Assembly: GCF_014287895.1 (NCBI RefSeq)
Contig: NZ_JACOPP010000005.1
Location: 1-64,000, forward strand
Length of the DNA stretch: 64,000 nucleotides
Source of the DNA: Lawsonibacter hominis
Lineage (GTDB): Bacteria > Bacillota > Clostridia > Oscillospirales > Oscillospiraceae
Direction: 5' to 3'
The notes below the pieces were generated by a model. It saw nothing but the letters and a program-made list of their open reading frames with translations, ran no database searches and was not told where the DNA came from. The translations under genes were made by a program, and so were the position numbers. This document shows, piece by piece, positions 35,296-43,572 of the stretch (within the stretch, counting starts at the first letter, position 1; every line of letters starts with the position of its first letter).

Positions 35296-35560
35296 GTGTT
35301 CGGCACCTCCTTCATTTGTTGGCCGCGGACATAAAAAATGCCGGACGCGGCCTGTGGGCCGAATCCAGCAACGCACGGGCGCGCTTTGCGCGCCCCGATC
35401 TACGTTACGGTGCGGATCCGGCAAGCTTGCCTCCCTATGTCCTCCGTTGGAAGGGAAAGGGTTTCATGCGTCATCACACCGTAAAAATGCGCACAAAAAA
35501 AGAGCCCTTTTTCATAGGTGAAAATAGTTTATCATAGCTGTTCCGGCAAGTCAAGGCTTT
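35296..35560. other. Divergent intergenic region before rpmG and ruvX
   Basis: About 370 nt without a gene. It must contain the rpmG operon promoter on the minus strand; I could not place it with confidence. AAAAAGAGCCCTTTTT at 35500-35515 is a small palindrome. Nothing else is recognised. Confidence 0.5.
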
Positions 35561-35564
35561 TTCC

Positions 35565-35593
35565 TTGTTTTTTACATGGTTTCCCTGTATAAT
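35565..35593 (+). promoter_or_regulatory. Promoter of ruvX
   Basis: TTGTTT (35565-35570), 17-bp spacer, perfect TATAAT (35588-35593). Start near 35600, ~70 nt before the TTG start. Confidence 0.65.
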
Positions 35594-35669
35594 GCGTAGC
35601 GTACGAAGCCGCCGCCGTGCGGCCGCTTCGCGGGAGCGTTTCACTGTGAGAGCAGAGGAGAGGATATCG

Positions 35670-36092
35670 TTGCGCATTATGGCCATTGATTACGGCGACG
35701 CCCGAACGGGCGTGGCCATTTCGGATCCAACCGGCCTTCTGGCCGGACACACTGCCGTGATCCGCAGCCGCAAACCGGAGTTTGTGGCGGAAGAGCTGGC
35801 GCGGATCGCGGCGGAACACGGCGTGGAGGAGCTGGTGATGGGCTTTCCACGAAACATGGACGGCACCGAGGGGCCCCGGGCAGAGCGCTATCGTGCGTTT
35901 GCGGACCGGGTGGAAGAGGCGGTGGGCCGCAGGCCGGTGCTCTGGGACGAGCGCCGGACCACGGTGGAGGCCCACAACATCCTCCATGCCTCCGGCAAGC
36001 GGATGAAAGAGCACAAAAAGACGGTGGACGCAGTGGCGGCGACGTTGATCCTGGAGGGCTATCTGACCTACAAGAGAACGCAGAAGCCCTAA
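35670..36092 (+). CDS. ruvX: Putative pre-16S rRNA nuclease / Holliday junction resolvase RuvX (YqgF)
   Basis: 140 residues with an RNase H-like fold: IMAIDYGDARTGVAISDPTGLLA carries the first catalytic Asp, VMGFPRNMDGTEGPRA the second strand, LWDERRTTVEAHNIL the Glu, and VDAVAATLILEGYL the final Asp. GAGGAGAGG ends 6 nt before TTG 35670, while ATG 35679 would be 15 nt away, so the TTG start is preferred. Trims the 5' end of 16S rRNA in E. coli. Confidence 0.92.
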   Translation: MRIMAIDYGDARTGVAISDPTGLLAGHTAVIRSRKPEFVAEELARIAAEHGVEELVMGFPRNMDGTEGPRAERYRAFADRVEEAVGRRPVLWDERRTTVEAHNILHASGKRMKEHKKTVDAVAATLILEGYLTYKRTQKP

Positions 36093-36124
36093 TTACGGTA
36101 CGGAGGAAAAGGAGAACGGTCAAA

Positions 36125-36436
36125 ATGGCGGTAAATGCGATTGTGGTGAACGTGATCTATCAGGCGAAGCCCGGCATGCGGGAGCGGTTTGTGGAAGAAG
36201 TAACGCGGCACGGAATCTTAAGCGAGACCCGGGCGGAGGCGGGGTGCCTCCGATATGAGTATTTTGCGGCGCTGGATGATCCGGACCGTCTCTTCCTGCT
36301 GGAGCACTGGGCGGATCAGGCGGCGGTGGAGCGCCACAGGGGGACGAAGCACATGGCGCAGCTGCAGGAGCTCAAGCGCATTTATGTGGCGGAGTGCGTC
36401 ATCCAGCGGTTTGATCCCCCTGCGCCGGTTTGCTGA
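36125..36436 (+). CDS. Putative quinol/antibiotic biosynthesis monooxygenase (ABM) domain protein
   Basis: 103-residue dimeric alpha/beta barrel of the ABM/YgiN group: IVVNVIYQAKPGMRERFVEEV, EAGCLRYEYFAALDDPDRLFLLEHWADQAAVERHRGTKHM, with the family's His near 79. Such proteins oxidise quinols or bind haem; the role here is unknown. AGGAGAACGGTCAAA precedes the ATG. Its end overlaps the 3' end of the convergent TSUP gene by 38 nt. Confidence 0.85.
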   Translation: MAVNAIVVNVIYQAKPGMRERFVEEVTRHGILSETRAEAGCLRYEYFAALDDPDRLFLLEHWADQAAVERHRGTKHMAQLQELKRIYVAECVIQRFDPPAPVC

Positions 36437-36779
36437 ACAGTTCCCGCAGGCCGATGACGATGAGAAAGCCGCCGAAGCATCGGTGGAGCAGTTCCACATC
36501 CAGGGCGGTAGCGGCCCAGGCGGCCAGCGCGGTCCCGGCCAGTCCGGTCAGAATGGCCGGGAGCAGGGCGCCCCGGTCGATATATCCATTTTTGATGTGG
36601 GCGGGCAGGGCCGTGGCCGCGGTGGGGAGAAAGTAGAGCAGATTGATCCCCTGGGCCAGGGTCTGGGGGATGCCGGCGAAGGCGGTCATATAGATCAGCA
36701 GCAGCGTGCCGCCGCCGATACCGAAGCCGGAGAGTACGCCGGTGGCCGCCCCGGCGATGAGCGGAACGAGCCAGCCCAT
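36399..36779 (-). CDS. Half-size TSUP/TauE-SafE transporter, second half
   Basis: 126 residues, about four helices, starting MGWLVPLIAGAATGVLSGFGIGGGTLLLIYM with the glycine motif of TSUP repeats. Typical TSUP proteins (~250 residues) contain two such repeats in one chain; here each repeat is a separate gene. The ATG overlaps the upstream gene's stop as ATGA, so the halves are translated together and probably assemble as a heterodimer. Family exports sulfite, sulfoacetate or similar anions. Confidence 0.82.
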   Translation of the reverse strand: MGWLVPLIAGAATGVLSGFGIGGGTLLLIYMTAFAGIPQTLAQGINLLYFLPTAATALPAHIKNGYIDRGALLPAILTGLAGTALAAWAATALDVELLHRCFGGFLIVIGLRELFSKPAQGDQTAG

Positions 36780-37147
36780 CAGAACAAGAGGGCCTTGACG
36801 CCGCCGTAGAGGATGAGCAGGGCGAAGGCCCGCCGCAGCCAGGTCATATTCAGACGCTTGAACACCCGCCCGCCGAGAAAGCCTCCTGCCAGCCCGCCGG
36901 CCAGATAGGGAAGGGCGGCCGTCAGATCCAGCCCGCCCCGGAGGAAGTAGATCGCCGAGGAGAGTGCGCACAGGGGCAGGATGATGGCGATGGACGTGGC
37001 GAAGGCCCGGCGCTGGTCCAATCCGCACCAGCGGGTGAGCAGGGGCACCAGGATCATGCCCCCGCCGCCGCCGAAAAAGCCGTTGGCAAGGCCGGCGGCG
37101 CCTCCGGCTGCCGCGCTGCGCAGCCGGGACGAAGTCTGTTTTTCCAA
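36779..37147 (-). CDS. Half-size TSUP/TauE-SafE transporter, first half
   Basis: About 122 residues, SRLRSAAAGGAAGLANGFFGGGGGMILVPLL with four helices and the glycine motif. GGAGGG lies 7 nt before a TTG at 37147; the ATG at 37162 in the same frame has no Shine-Dalgarno, so 37147 is preferred. That Shine-Dalgarno is inside the right arm of a 14-bp hairpin (37153-37188), which could shut translation. Coupled to the second half by ATGA. Confidence 0.78.
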   Translation of the reverse strand: MEKQTSSRLRSAAAGGAAGLANGFFGGGGGMILVPLLTRWCGLDQRRAFATSIAIILPLCALSSAIYFLRGGLDLTAALPYLAGGLAGGFLGGRVFKRLNMTWLRRAFALLILYGGVKALLF

Positions 37148-37152
37148 AAAGC

Positions 37153-37188
37153 ATCCCTCCATTGGCGTTAGTTTGCCAATGGAGGGAT
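37153..37188 (-). terminator. Hairpin overlapping the TSUP ribosome binding site
   Basis: ATCCCTCCATTGGC (37153-37166) and GCCAATGGAGGGAT (37175-37188). On the minus strand the second-read arm ends in GGAGGGAT then GCTTTTTGG, so it can act as terminator of tcdA and, if read through, hide the TSUP Shine-Dalgarno. Confidence 0.6.
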
Positions 37189-37234
37189 CTTTTATGCGCG
37201 AAAGCAGGGAGGCGGACGATGCGCCCGCCGGCGC

Positions 37235-37951
37235 TTACGGCTGCAGACCGGTCAGAGCCATGACCACGTCGCCCGCCAGCATAAGGCCGGCGACCGGGGG
37301 AACCCAGGCCACGCTGCCGGGAACACTGCGGCGGCCGGGCGGGGGAGCTTCCCGCTGTTCGGCGGCCTTTGGCGCCTCCGGCGACCATAGGACCCGGTGG
37401 TGGAGGATGCCCCGCTTACGCAGCTCCTTGCGCACCACCCGGGCCAGGGGACAGCCCTCGGTCTGGGCCAGGTCCCCAATGCGGAACTGCGAGGGGTCCA
37501 GCTTATTGCCGGTGCCCAGGGAAGAGAGGATGGGAAGGCCGCGGCTCAGGGCGGTCTCGATCAGGTCCAGCTTGCAGGAAACCAGGTCGATGCAGTCCAC
37601 CACATAGTCGTACCGCGTCCCGAAAAACCGCTCCCGGGTCTCCGGCTCGTATTTCTCGGCCAGAACGGTGAGGCGGCATTCCGGGTTGATGTCCGCCGCA
37701 CGTTCCGCCATGGCCTGGGCCTTGGGCCGGCCCAGGGTGGAGACCGTGGCTTCCGCCTGCCGGTTCAGGTTGGTAAGGCCCACCTCGTCATGGTCGATGA
37801 GGGTGAGCGCGCCCACGCCGGAGCGGGCCAGGGCCTCGGCGCACCAGCTGCCCACGCCGCCCAGGCCGAATACGGCCACGTGGGCGGCGTTCAGCCGCGC
37901 CATGCCTTCCCGGCCCAGGAGCATTTCCGTGCGTAAAAATCGTTCGTCCAT
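37235..37951 (-). CDS. tcdA: tRNA threonylcarbamoyladenosine dehydratase (TcdA/CsdL)
   Basis: 238-residue ThiF/E1-like enzyme that cyclises t6A37 of tRNA with ATP. Starts RFLRTEMLLGREGMARL, then the nucleotide-binding VFGLGGVGSWCAEALARSG, LIDHDEV..TNLNRQ, and DCIDLVSCKLDLI; GTGNKLDPSQFRIGDLAQTEGCPLARVVRKELRKRGI is the family's C-terminal signature. ATG 37951 selected; the frame reaches 38077 through the neighbouring hairpin. Confidence 0.92.
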   Translation of the reverse strand: MDERFLRTEMLLGREGMARLNAAHVAVFGLGGVGSWCAEALARSGVGALTLIDHDEVGLTNLNRQAEATVSTLGRPKAQAMAERAADINPECRLTVLAEKYEPETRERFFGTRYDYVVDCIDLVSCKLDLIETALSRGLPILSSLGTGNKLDPSQFRIGDLAQTEGCPLARVVRKELRKRGILHHRVLWSPEAPKAAEQREAPPPGRRSVPGSVAWVPPVAGLMLAGDVVMALTGLQP

Positions 37952-38046
37952 CGCAAAGGCCTCCCATACTGTGCCGGCCGAAGGGGGAGCGGCCCCATCC
38001 GGCCGGCGGATCGAAACAGGCAGGGCGCCTGCTTCCCCATCATCTG

Positions 38047-38136
38047 CATGACGGCCGGGGCCCGATTGCTTGTGCAATCGCCGCCCCGGCCGTCATGGGA
38101 AGGGTCCGTTCCGACGTGCATACCGCCGGAACGGAC
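38047..38136. repeat. Two adjacent GC-rich hairpins
   Basis: First: CATGACGGCCGGGGC (38047-38061) with GCCCCGGCCGTCATG (38083-38097), and an inner CGATTGC/GCAATCG stem. Second: GTCCGTTCCG (38104-38113) with CGGAACGGAC (38127-38136). The first resembles a hairpin at 48246-48295 with paired base changes. Confidence 0.65.
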
Positions 38137-38261
38137 GGAGTTGCCTTTTGTCCCGCCGCCTCCCCGCGCGGGGAGCGCGGCGTCCGGAAAACAGCAAAGC
38201 GGGCAACGGCAACCCGGTGCGGAGCTGGGATGCCGCCAGACGGCCGAGCCGGATTACCGGA

Positions 38262-39857
38262 TCAGCCCACGTAGGAGAGGCCGCTGCCTTCGACGACCTC
38301 CAGCCCCTCGGTCAGACCGTTGACCCAGGCGGTCAGCTGATCGTTGAGCAGGGTGTTGCGCACGCTGATCGTCCACTTGGGGTCGTTCCAGGACTGGAAG
38401 TAGATCACATGCCAGCCCTGCTGGCCGCTCTGGGTATTTTCAATCAGGCCGGTATCGCCCTGGGTGTGTTCATCGTTGAAGATCCAGTCGTTGAAGCCGG
38501 CAAACATCTGGCCGTCGTAGACCGCTTCATACAGGCCGCCGTTGGTATTGGAGCCGGTATCGTCGGAGTGCGCTTCGGCCAGGGCGCCGAACGATTCGGC
38601 GGTCCGCTCTCCGCTCTCCCACTGGGCCAGCAGGTCCTCGGCCTCGGCCTTGGCGGCGTCCAGGGCCTCCTGCGTGGGCACGGCGGACTCGTCCACATCG
38701 CTGGTGGCGGCGTCATCCTCCTGGGTCAGCTCGGCTTTGATGAGGATATGGCGGATGTCGGCGGTGGGGGTCTCGTCCAGATAGCGGTCCAGGAAGAGCA
38801 CCACATAATAGCCGCCGCTGCCTTCGATGACCTCCACGTCGCCGGCCTTGCGGTCCGCGTCGGTCAGCCAGCTGCCGTAAGTGGAATAGGAGGACAGGCT
38901 GGAGCCGGAGGTGCCGGTGCGCAGGGAGTAGTCGGGGTCGCTCTCATAGGACGCGCGGCTGCTCTCGGCCACATAATCGGGGGCCAGTTCGGCAAAGGCG
39001 GCGCTGCGGTCGTCGGCCGCGGAGACCTTGGAGACCAGCTCGTCCGCTTTGACCTTGGCGGCGGCCAGAGCGGCGGCCTTTTCTTCCTCCGTAGCCTCCA
39101 CGGTATTGCCCTCGGAATCAGTGCCGCTGGGAGCGGTGCCGCTGATAAAGAGGTAGCGATAGTCGTAGCTGTCCAGCTCGGCGGCGTGCGCTTCATAGTA
39201 GGTCTGGATCTCCTCGTCGGAGACGGCGAAGGAGTCGGAGATCTTGGCGGTGTAGCTGTTGACCAGGGCCGCGCGCTTCATGCAGGTTTCATAGCGGCTG
39301 GGGGTCATATAGGGCCCGAAGACCGCCTTCAGATAGGTGGCATAGGTGTAACCGTTGGAGGAGGCGTTCTCCTTCATGGTGTTCACGGAGGCGGCCACAT
39401 GATCCAGTTCCTCCTGGGTGAGGGTGAAGCCCTCGGCCTCGGCGGCATTTTCCACGGCGGCCACCTCGGTCAGCGTCTCCAGAGTGGTCTGAAGGAACTT
39501 GTCATGATAGCTCTGGGTCTGGTTGGCGTCCACGTACTGCGTGCGCAGATCGCTCTGGGGGTCAAAGGCGTAGGTCTGGTAGTACTCGTACTGCACCAGA
39601 CTGCGGTAATAGTATTCCACGTCGGCGGGACTGTAATCCCGGCCGCCTACGCTGACGGCGGTCGTACGGCTCTGGAAGAAGCCGGAGTGCCACACCAGCA
39701 GCACGACCACAAGAGCAGCGACCACGATCCCGATGACCGTATATAGTATGGCCTTGTGCTTGGCGGCTTTCTGTTCCTCAAGCTCCTTCCGCTGCTTTTG
39801 CGACAGACCCTGATTGGGGTCGTTTTGGCGCTGTTTCTTTTCTCTGGATGCGCTCAT
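38262..39857 (-). CDS. PrsA-like membrane-anchored peptidylprolyl isomerase
   Basis: 531 residues. A Lys/Gln-rich cytoplasmic N-terminus, one membrane helix (~35-57, AILYTVIGIVVAALVVVLLVW), a SurA-like helical chaperone region (~65-230), and parvulin-type repeats: TADIRHILIKAE and GGLYEAVYDGQMFAGFNDWIF...GWHVIYF near the C-terminus. It probably helps fold exported proteins, such as the SLH proteins and PBP in this window, on the outer face. Anchored by a signal-anchor rather than lipid as in Bacillus PrsA. Confidence 0.87.
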   Translation of the reverse strand: MSASREKKQRQNDPNQGLSQKQRKELEEQKAAKHKAILYTVIGIVVAALVVVLLVWHSGFFQSRTTAVSVGGRDYSPADVEYYYRSLVQYEYYQTYAFDPQSDLRTQYVDANQTQSYHDKFLQTTLETLTEVAAVENAAEAEGFTLTQEELDHVAASVNTMKENASSNGYTYATYLKAVFGPYMTPSRYETCMKRAALVNSYTAKISDSFAVSDEEIQTYYEAHAAELDSYDYRYLFISGTAPSGTDSEGNTVEATEEEKAAALAAAKVKADELVSKVSAADDRSAAFAELAPDYVAESSRASYESDPDYSLRTGTSGSSLSSYSTYGSWLTDADRKAGDVEVIEGSGGYYVVLFLDRYLDETPTADIRHILIKAELTQEDDAATSDVDESAVPTQEALDAAKAEAEDLLAQWESGERTAESFGALAEAHSDDTGSNTNGGLYEAVYDGQMFAGFNDWIFNDEHTQGDTGLIENTQSGQQGWHVIYFQSWNDPKWTISVRNTLLNDQLTAWVNGLTEGLEVVEGSGLSYVG

Positions 39858-39991
39858 TTGTAGCTTCAGTCCTCTCGTAAATGTTGCTTACACGATAGCA
39901 TTTTGACATTATACAGGAAATTGGCCCGGCTTTCAAGCCCCAAACGATGTTTTACAGTTTGTTCAAACAAAAGCCCCGGGAAAAAAGAAAG

Positions 39992-40016
39992 CCCCACGAA
40001 ACAATGTTTCGTGGGG
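39992..40016 (-). terminator. Terminator after the DUF1292 gene
   Basis: CCCCACGAAAC, AAT loop, GTTTCGTGGGG; on the minus strand followed by CTTTCTTTTTT. The rest of 40017-40237 contains no gene I can support. Confidence 0.7.
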
Positions 40017-40237
40017 TGACCCCGCTCTGGCCGTGCGAGCCCGATTTAAAACCTGCACGAAATCGGCAGGTGGGTCGCCTCCACGGTGTTTCGTCGCTTC
40101 CAACTTCCGGCCGCCCCGCGAAGGGGGCCGGGAGGCCTGCGGTCCGCACTGTGAGGGGGCGTCCCGTTTCAGAGATGTGGGTTTAAATAGGGCCCGTCAC
40201 GCACCGAGCAGGAAAAACCTCGGCGGAAGGGGAACGA

Positions 40238-40543
40238 TCATTCGCCCTCTTCGTCAAACAAAACATCCATAAACTGCTGATAGACCAGCTCCAACTCTTC
40301 CTCGCTGTCCAGGGTGGAGAGCTGTTCCTCGCCGTCCACGTCCACCACCTTCAGGATGATGAGACCGTATTCCTCGTCCAGGTCCACATCCTCCACAGCC
40401 TCGCCGCCTTCGTCCTCCACGGCAGGGAAAAAGGCCATGTAGGTCTGACCGTTATATTCTATTGTGTCCAGGTGCTCCAGCTCGAATTCATTGCCGTCCT
40501 CATCCGTAATGGTAATGAAATCCGGTCCGAATCCCTCGCTCAT
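40238..40543 (-). CDS. DUF1292 (YrzB-like) protein
   Basis: 101-residue, very acidic protein: ITITDEDGNEFELEHLDTIEYNGQTYMAFFPA and EEYGLIILKVVDVDGEEQLSTLDSEEELELVYQQFMD match the DUF1292 family found near yrzL-yqgF in Firmicutes. Function unknown. ATG 40543 is chosen by family alignment; the Shine-Dalgarno is weak, and an ATG at 40582 would add 13 residues. Appropriately, ruvX (yqgF) is about 4 kb away rather than adjacent. Confidence 0.83.
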   Translation of the reverse strand: MSEGFGPDFITITDEDGNEFELEHLDTIEYNGQTYMAFFPAVEDEGGEAVEDVDLDEEYGLIILKVVDVDGEEQLSTLDSEEELELVYQQFMDVLFDEEGE

Positions 40544-40676
40544 TCCGCATACCACGCTTTCTTGAATGACTGTTTTTCTCATCCATATTGTAACCGCACA
40601 GGCGGCAAAATGCAAGGGCAGGACGTGCCAAAATTTTACGAAAGGGGCAAAGACCAGAAAATGTAAAATATTAGGG

Positions 40677-40704
40677 TGGACAAGTTGGAAGTTCATGTTA
40701 TAAT
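40677..40704 (+). promoter_or_regulatory. Promoter of the class A PBP gene
   Basis: TGGACA (40677-40682), 16-bp spacer, perfect TATAAT (40699-40704). Confidence 0.6.
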
Positions 40705-40781
40705 ATAAGCTGTTATTTTAGATGCTGTTTTCGGCACTCGTCTTGGAAGCTGTTTTCCACCAGAATTCGGAGGTGTTTTTT

Positions 40782-43460
40782 TTGGCAACGACCAATCACC
40801 CGGAGCACGGCAAACACCGGCGGCAGCGAAGCGCGGGATTTGCCGCCGCCGCCGTGGTGGGCAAGGTGCTGGGTACCCTCGTGCTCATCGGCGTCATCAC
40901 CTGCGCCATCATGGCCTGCTTCGCCGTGGTCTACGTGCAGACCTACATCATTCCAAACGCCCATCTGGACGGCAATTTCGACATGAACCTGACCAGTACC
41001 ATTTATTACAAGGACTCCGCCGGGGAGTATGTGGAGCATCTCTCCCTCCACGGAACGGAGAACCGGGAACTGGTGGAGTTCGAAGCGATCCCGCAGAATC
41101 TGGTCAACGCCACTGTGGCCATTGAGGACGAGCGGTTCTGGACCCACCCCGGCGTGGACTGGAAGCGCACCATCAACGGCGTGCTGCTGATGTTTACCGG
41201 CAAGGATATCCAGGGCGGCTCCACCATTACCCAGCAGCTCATCAAAAATTTTACCCAGTATGACGATGTGACGGTCAAGCGGAAGATCTTGGAGATCTTC
41301 CGGGCGCTGGAGTTTGACAAGACCTACTCCAAGGAACAGATTATGGAGTGGTACCTGAACTATATCTATCTGGGCGACAACTGCTACGGCGTGGCTACCG
41401 CCGCCCAGAACTACTTCGGCAAGGAACTGGACGAGCTCTCTCTGGCGGAATGCGCCAGTCTCATCAGCATCACCAACAACCCCTCCAAATACGGCCCCAA
41501 TTCCAACCTCCGTGTTACCGACCCGGACACCGGTGCGGTAAAGACCGCCCGGGACTTCAACAAGGAGCGGCAGGAACTGGTGCTCTGGAAAATGTGGGAT
41601 CTGGGCATGATCTCCGAGGAGGAGTATCGCTCGGCCGTGGCCGAGGAGCTGAACTTTACCCTGGGCGTGGACGAGGAGAAGCCCGCGGTGATCTACAACT
41701 GGTACGACGAGCAGGTGATCACCGATGTGATCCAGGACCTGTCGGCCAAGTACGGCTATTCCGATACCCTGGCCTCCAATATGGTCACCTCGGGCGGACT
41801 GAAGATCTACGCCTGCGCGGACCCGGACATCCAGGCTGTCGTGGAGGAGGTCTACACCAACCGGGAGAACCTGGTGCTCACCTCCGATTCCGGACAGCAG
41901 ATCCAGTCTGCCATCGTCATCATTGATTCCGACGGAAACGTGGTGGGCCTGGCGGGCGCCATGGGGGAGAAGGAGAGCAACCGGGTATGGAACTTTGCAA
42001 GCCGTTCCACCCGGCAGCCCGGCTCTTCCATCAAGCCTCTGTCGGTCTACGCTCCCGCCCTGGAGATGGGGCTGATCTCCCCGATCTCCACCTTTGACGA
42101 CTATCCTGTGCAGATGCTCGGCGGGACCGCGTGGCCGGCCAATTCCTATCTGAGCTACCGGGGCAGGATGACGGTGACCGAGGCGGTGGAGGACTCCTCC
42201 AACCCGGTGGCTGTGCGCGTGCTCCAGGAAGTCACGCCCGCTGAGTCCTACCAGTATATGACCCAGCGCTTCGGCATCACCACCCTGGAGCAGGGCCGCG
42301 AGGTGAACGGAAAGACGGTCAGCGACCTGGGTCTGTCCCAGCTGGGCCTGGGCGGCCTGACCGACGGCGTGAAGGTCATCGAGATGGCCGGGGCGTACTC
42401 GGTCTTCCAGCGGGGCGGGCTGTATGTCCGGCCCCGCACCTACCTGCGGGTGACGGACGATGCGGGCAATATCCTGCTGGACAACAGCCAGCGGGAGGAC
42501 ACGCCGGTGCTCAAGACCTCTACCGTCTGGTATATCAACAATCTGCTCAAACAGGTGGTCCAGAGCGGCACCGGCACCCAGGCCAAGATCTCCCGCATGA
42601 CCGTGGCGGGCAAGACCGGTTCCACCACCAGTAATAACGACCGCTGGTTTGTGGGCTACACCCCCTATTATACCGCCGCCGTCTGGGTGGGGTATGAACT
42701 GCCCGAGCGCATCCGGGCGGGCGGCAGCAACCCGGCGGCGGTCCTGTGGCAGAAGGTCATGAGCCAGGTCCACGCGGGCCTGGAGAACCGGGAACTGGGC
42801 AGCAAGCCCGACGACCTGATCACCGTGCAGTACTGTCTGGACAGCGGCATGCGGGCCACCGAGGCCTGCACCCACGATGTACGGGGCAGCCGGGTGGCCA
42901 CGGCGACTATCCTGCGCAGCGATGCGCCGCTGGAGGACTGCAGCCTTCATGCCGATGTGGAGGTCTGCACCGACAGTCCTATTCTGGACGACAGCGGCAG
43001 CCCGATCGCAGGACTGTACCATCTGGCGGGCGAATTCTGCCCCCGGGAAGGCAGCGGGGGGCTGGATCAGCAGGCCTCGGTGAAAACCGTGAGCGTGCTC
43101 GACTATGTACGGGAGAACATGGGCGGCAAGGCGGCCGCCGATGGGCAGTATCTGTTGGGCTATCTGGAGGCCCAGGGGACCTGTGATGTGCATACGTCGG
43201 CCATCGAGGCGCCGCCGGAGGAGTATGATCCGTATCTCTTCGATGTGACCGATCCTTCCACCTGGCCGACCCAGGAACAGTGGCCGGGCTTTGATCCGGC
43301 CAACCCGAGCACCTATCCCACCATTCCCACTGCGCCCCCGGCAACGGAGTCACCGGAGCCATCGGAGCCCCCGCAGCAGCCCGACTATCCGCTGGGACCG
43401 TCGGAGCCGGAGACGCCGCCCCCGGACGAGCCTTACGTCCCCGCGGACGGGGCGCACTAA
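40782..43460 (+). CDS. Class A penicillin-binding protein (PBP1a-type)
   Basis: 892 residues from TTG 40782 behind GGAGGTG. N-terminal membrane anchor (~30-55). Glycosyltransferase 51 domain with EDERFWTHPGVD (~113) and GGSTITQQLIKN; transpeptidase domain with SSIK (~415, nucleophile Ser), SSNP, and KTGST (~610). The C-terminal ~60 residues are Pro/Glu/Ser-rich and end in VPADGAH. It polymerises and cross-links peptidoglycan outside the membrane. A perfect 23-bp terminator follows. Confidence 0.95.
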   Translation: MATTNHPEHGKHRRQRSAGFAAAAVVGKVLGTLVLIGVITCAIMACFAVVYVQTYIIPNAHLDGNFDMNLTSTIYYKDSAGEYVEHLSLHGTENRELVEFEAIPQNLVNATVAIEDERFWTHPGVDWKRTINGVLLMFTGKDIQGGSTITQQLIKNFTQYDDVTVKRKILEIFRALEFDKTYSKEQIMEWYLNYIYLGDNCYGVATAAQNYFGKELDELSLAECASLISITNNPSKYGPNSNLRVTDPDTGAVKTARDFNKERQELVLWKMWDLGMISEEEYRSAVAEELNFTLGVDEEKPAVIYNWYDEQVITDVIQDLSAKYGYSDTLASNMVTSGGLKIYACADPDIQAVVEEVYTNRENLVLTSDSGQQIQSAIVIIDSDGNVVGLAGAMGEKESNRVWNFASRSTRQPGSSIKPLSVYAPALEMGLISPISTFDDYPVQMLGGTAWPANSYLSYRGRMTVTEAVEDSSNPVAVRVLQEVTPAESYQYMTQRFGITTLEQGREVNGKTVSDLGLSQLGLGGLTDGVKVIEMAGAYSVFQRGGLYVRPRTYLRVTDDAGNILLDNSQREDTPVLKTSTVWYINNLLKQVVQSGTGTQAKISRMTVAGKTGSTTSNNDRWFVGYTPYYTAAVWVGYELPERIRAGGSNPAAVLWQKVMSQVHAGLENRELGSKPDDLITVQYCLDSGMRATEACTHDVRGSRVATATILRSDAPLEDCSLHADVEVCTDSPILDDSGSPIAGLYHLAGEFCPREGSGGLDQQASVKTVSVLDYVRENMGGKAAADGQYLLGYLEAQGTCDVHTSAIEAPPEEYDPYLFDVTDPSTWPTQEQWPGFDPANPSTYPTIPTAPPATESPEPSEPPQQPDYPLGPSEPETPPPDEPYVPADGAH

Positions 43461-43463
43461 AAC

Positions 43464-43514
43464 GCAGCAAAGCGGAGCCCCCGGCGTTCTGCGCCGGGGG
43501 CTCCGCTTTGCTGC
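43464..43514. terminator. Bidirectional terminator
   Basis: Arms 43464-43486 and 43492-43514 pair perfectly over 23 bp, between the PBP gene and the convergent ytvI-type gene. Confidence 0.8.
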
Positions 43515-43572
43515 GGCGGCCGAACAGGCTGCGGGCATTGCTGAAAGGCGGACAAGGCGAGGCCCCGGCGCC

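Noticed and set aside
38070..39746. Plus-strand 558-codon ORF opposite the PrsA-like gene
   Set aside because: Antisense shadow; Gly/Val-rich with no domain, while the minus strand encodes a clear foldase.
40017..40237. Possible structured RNA between PrsA and DUF1292 genes
   Set aside because: Only a terminator stem is convincing; no match to a known RNA fold.
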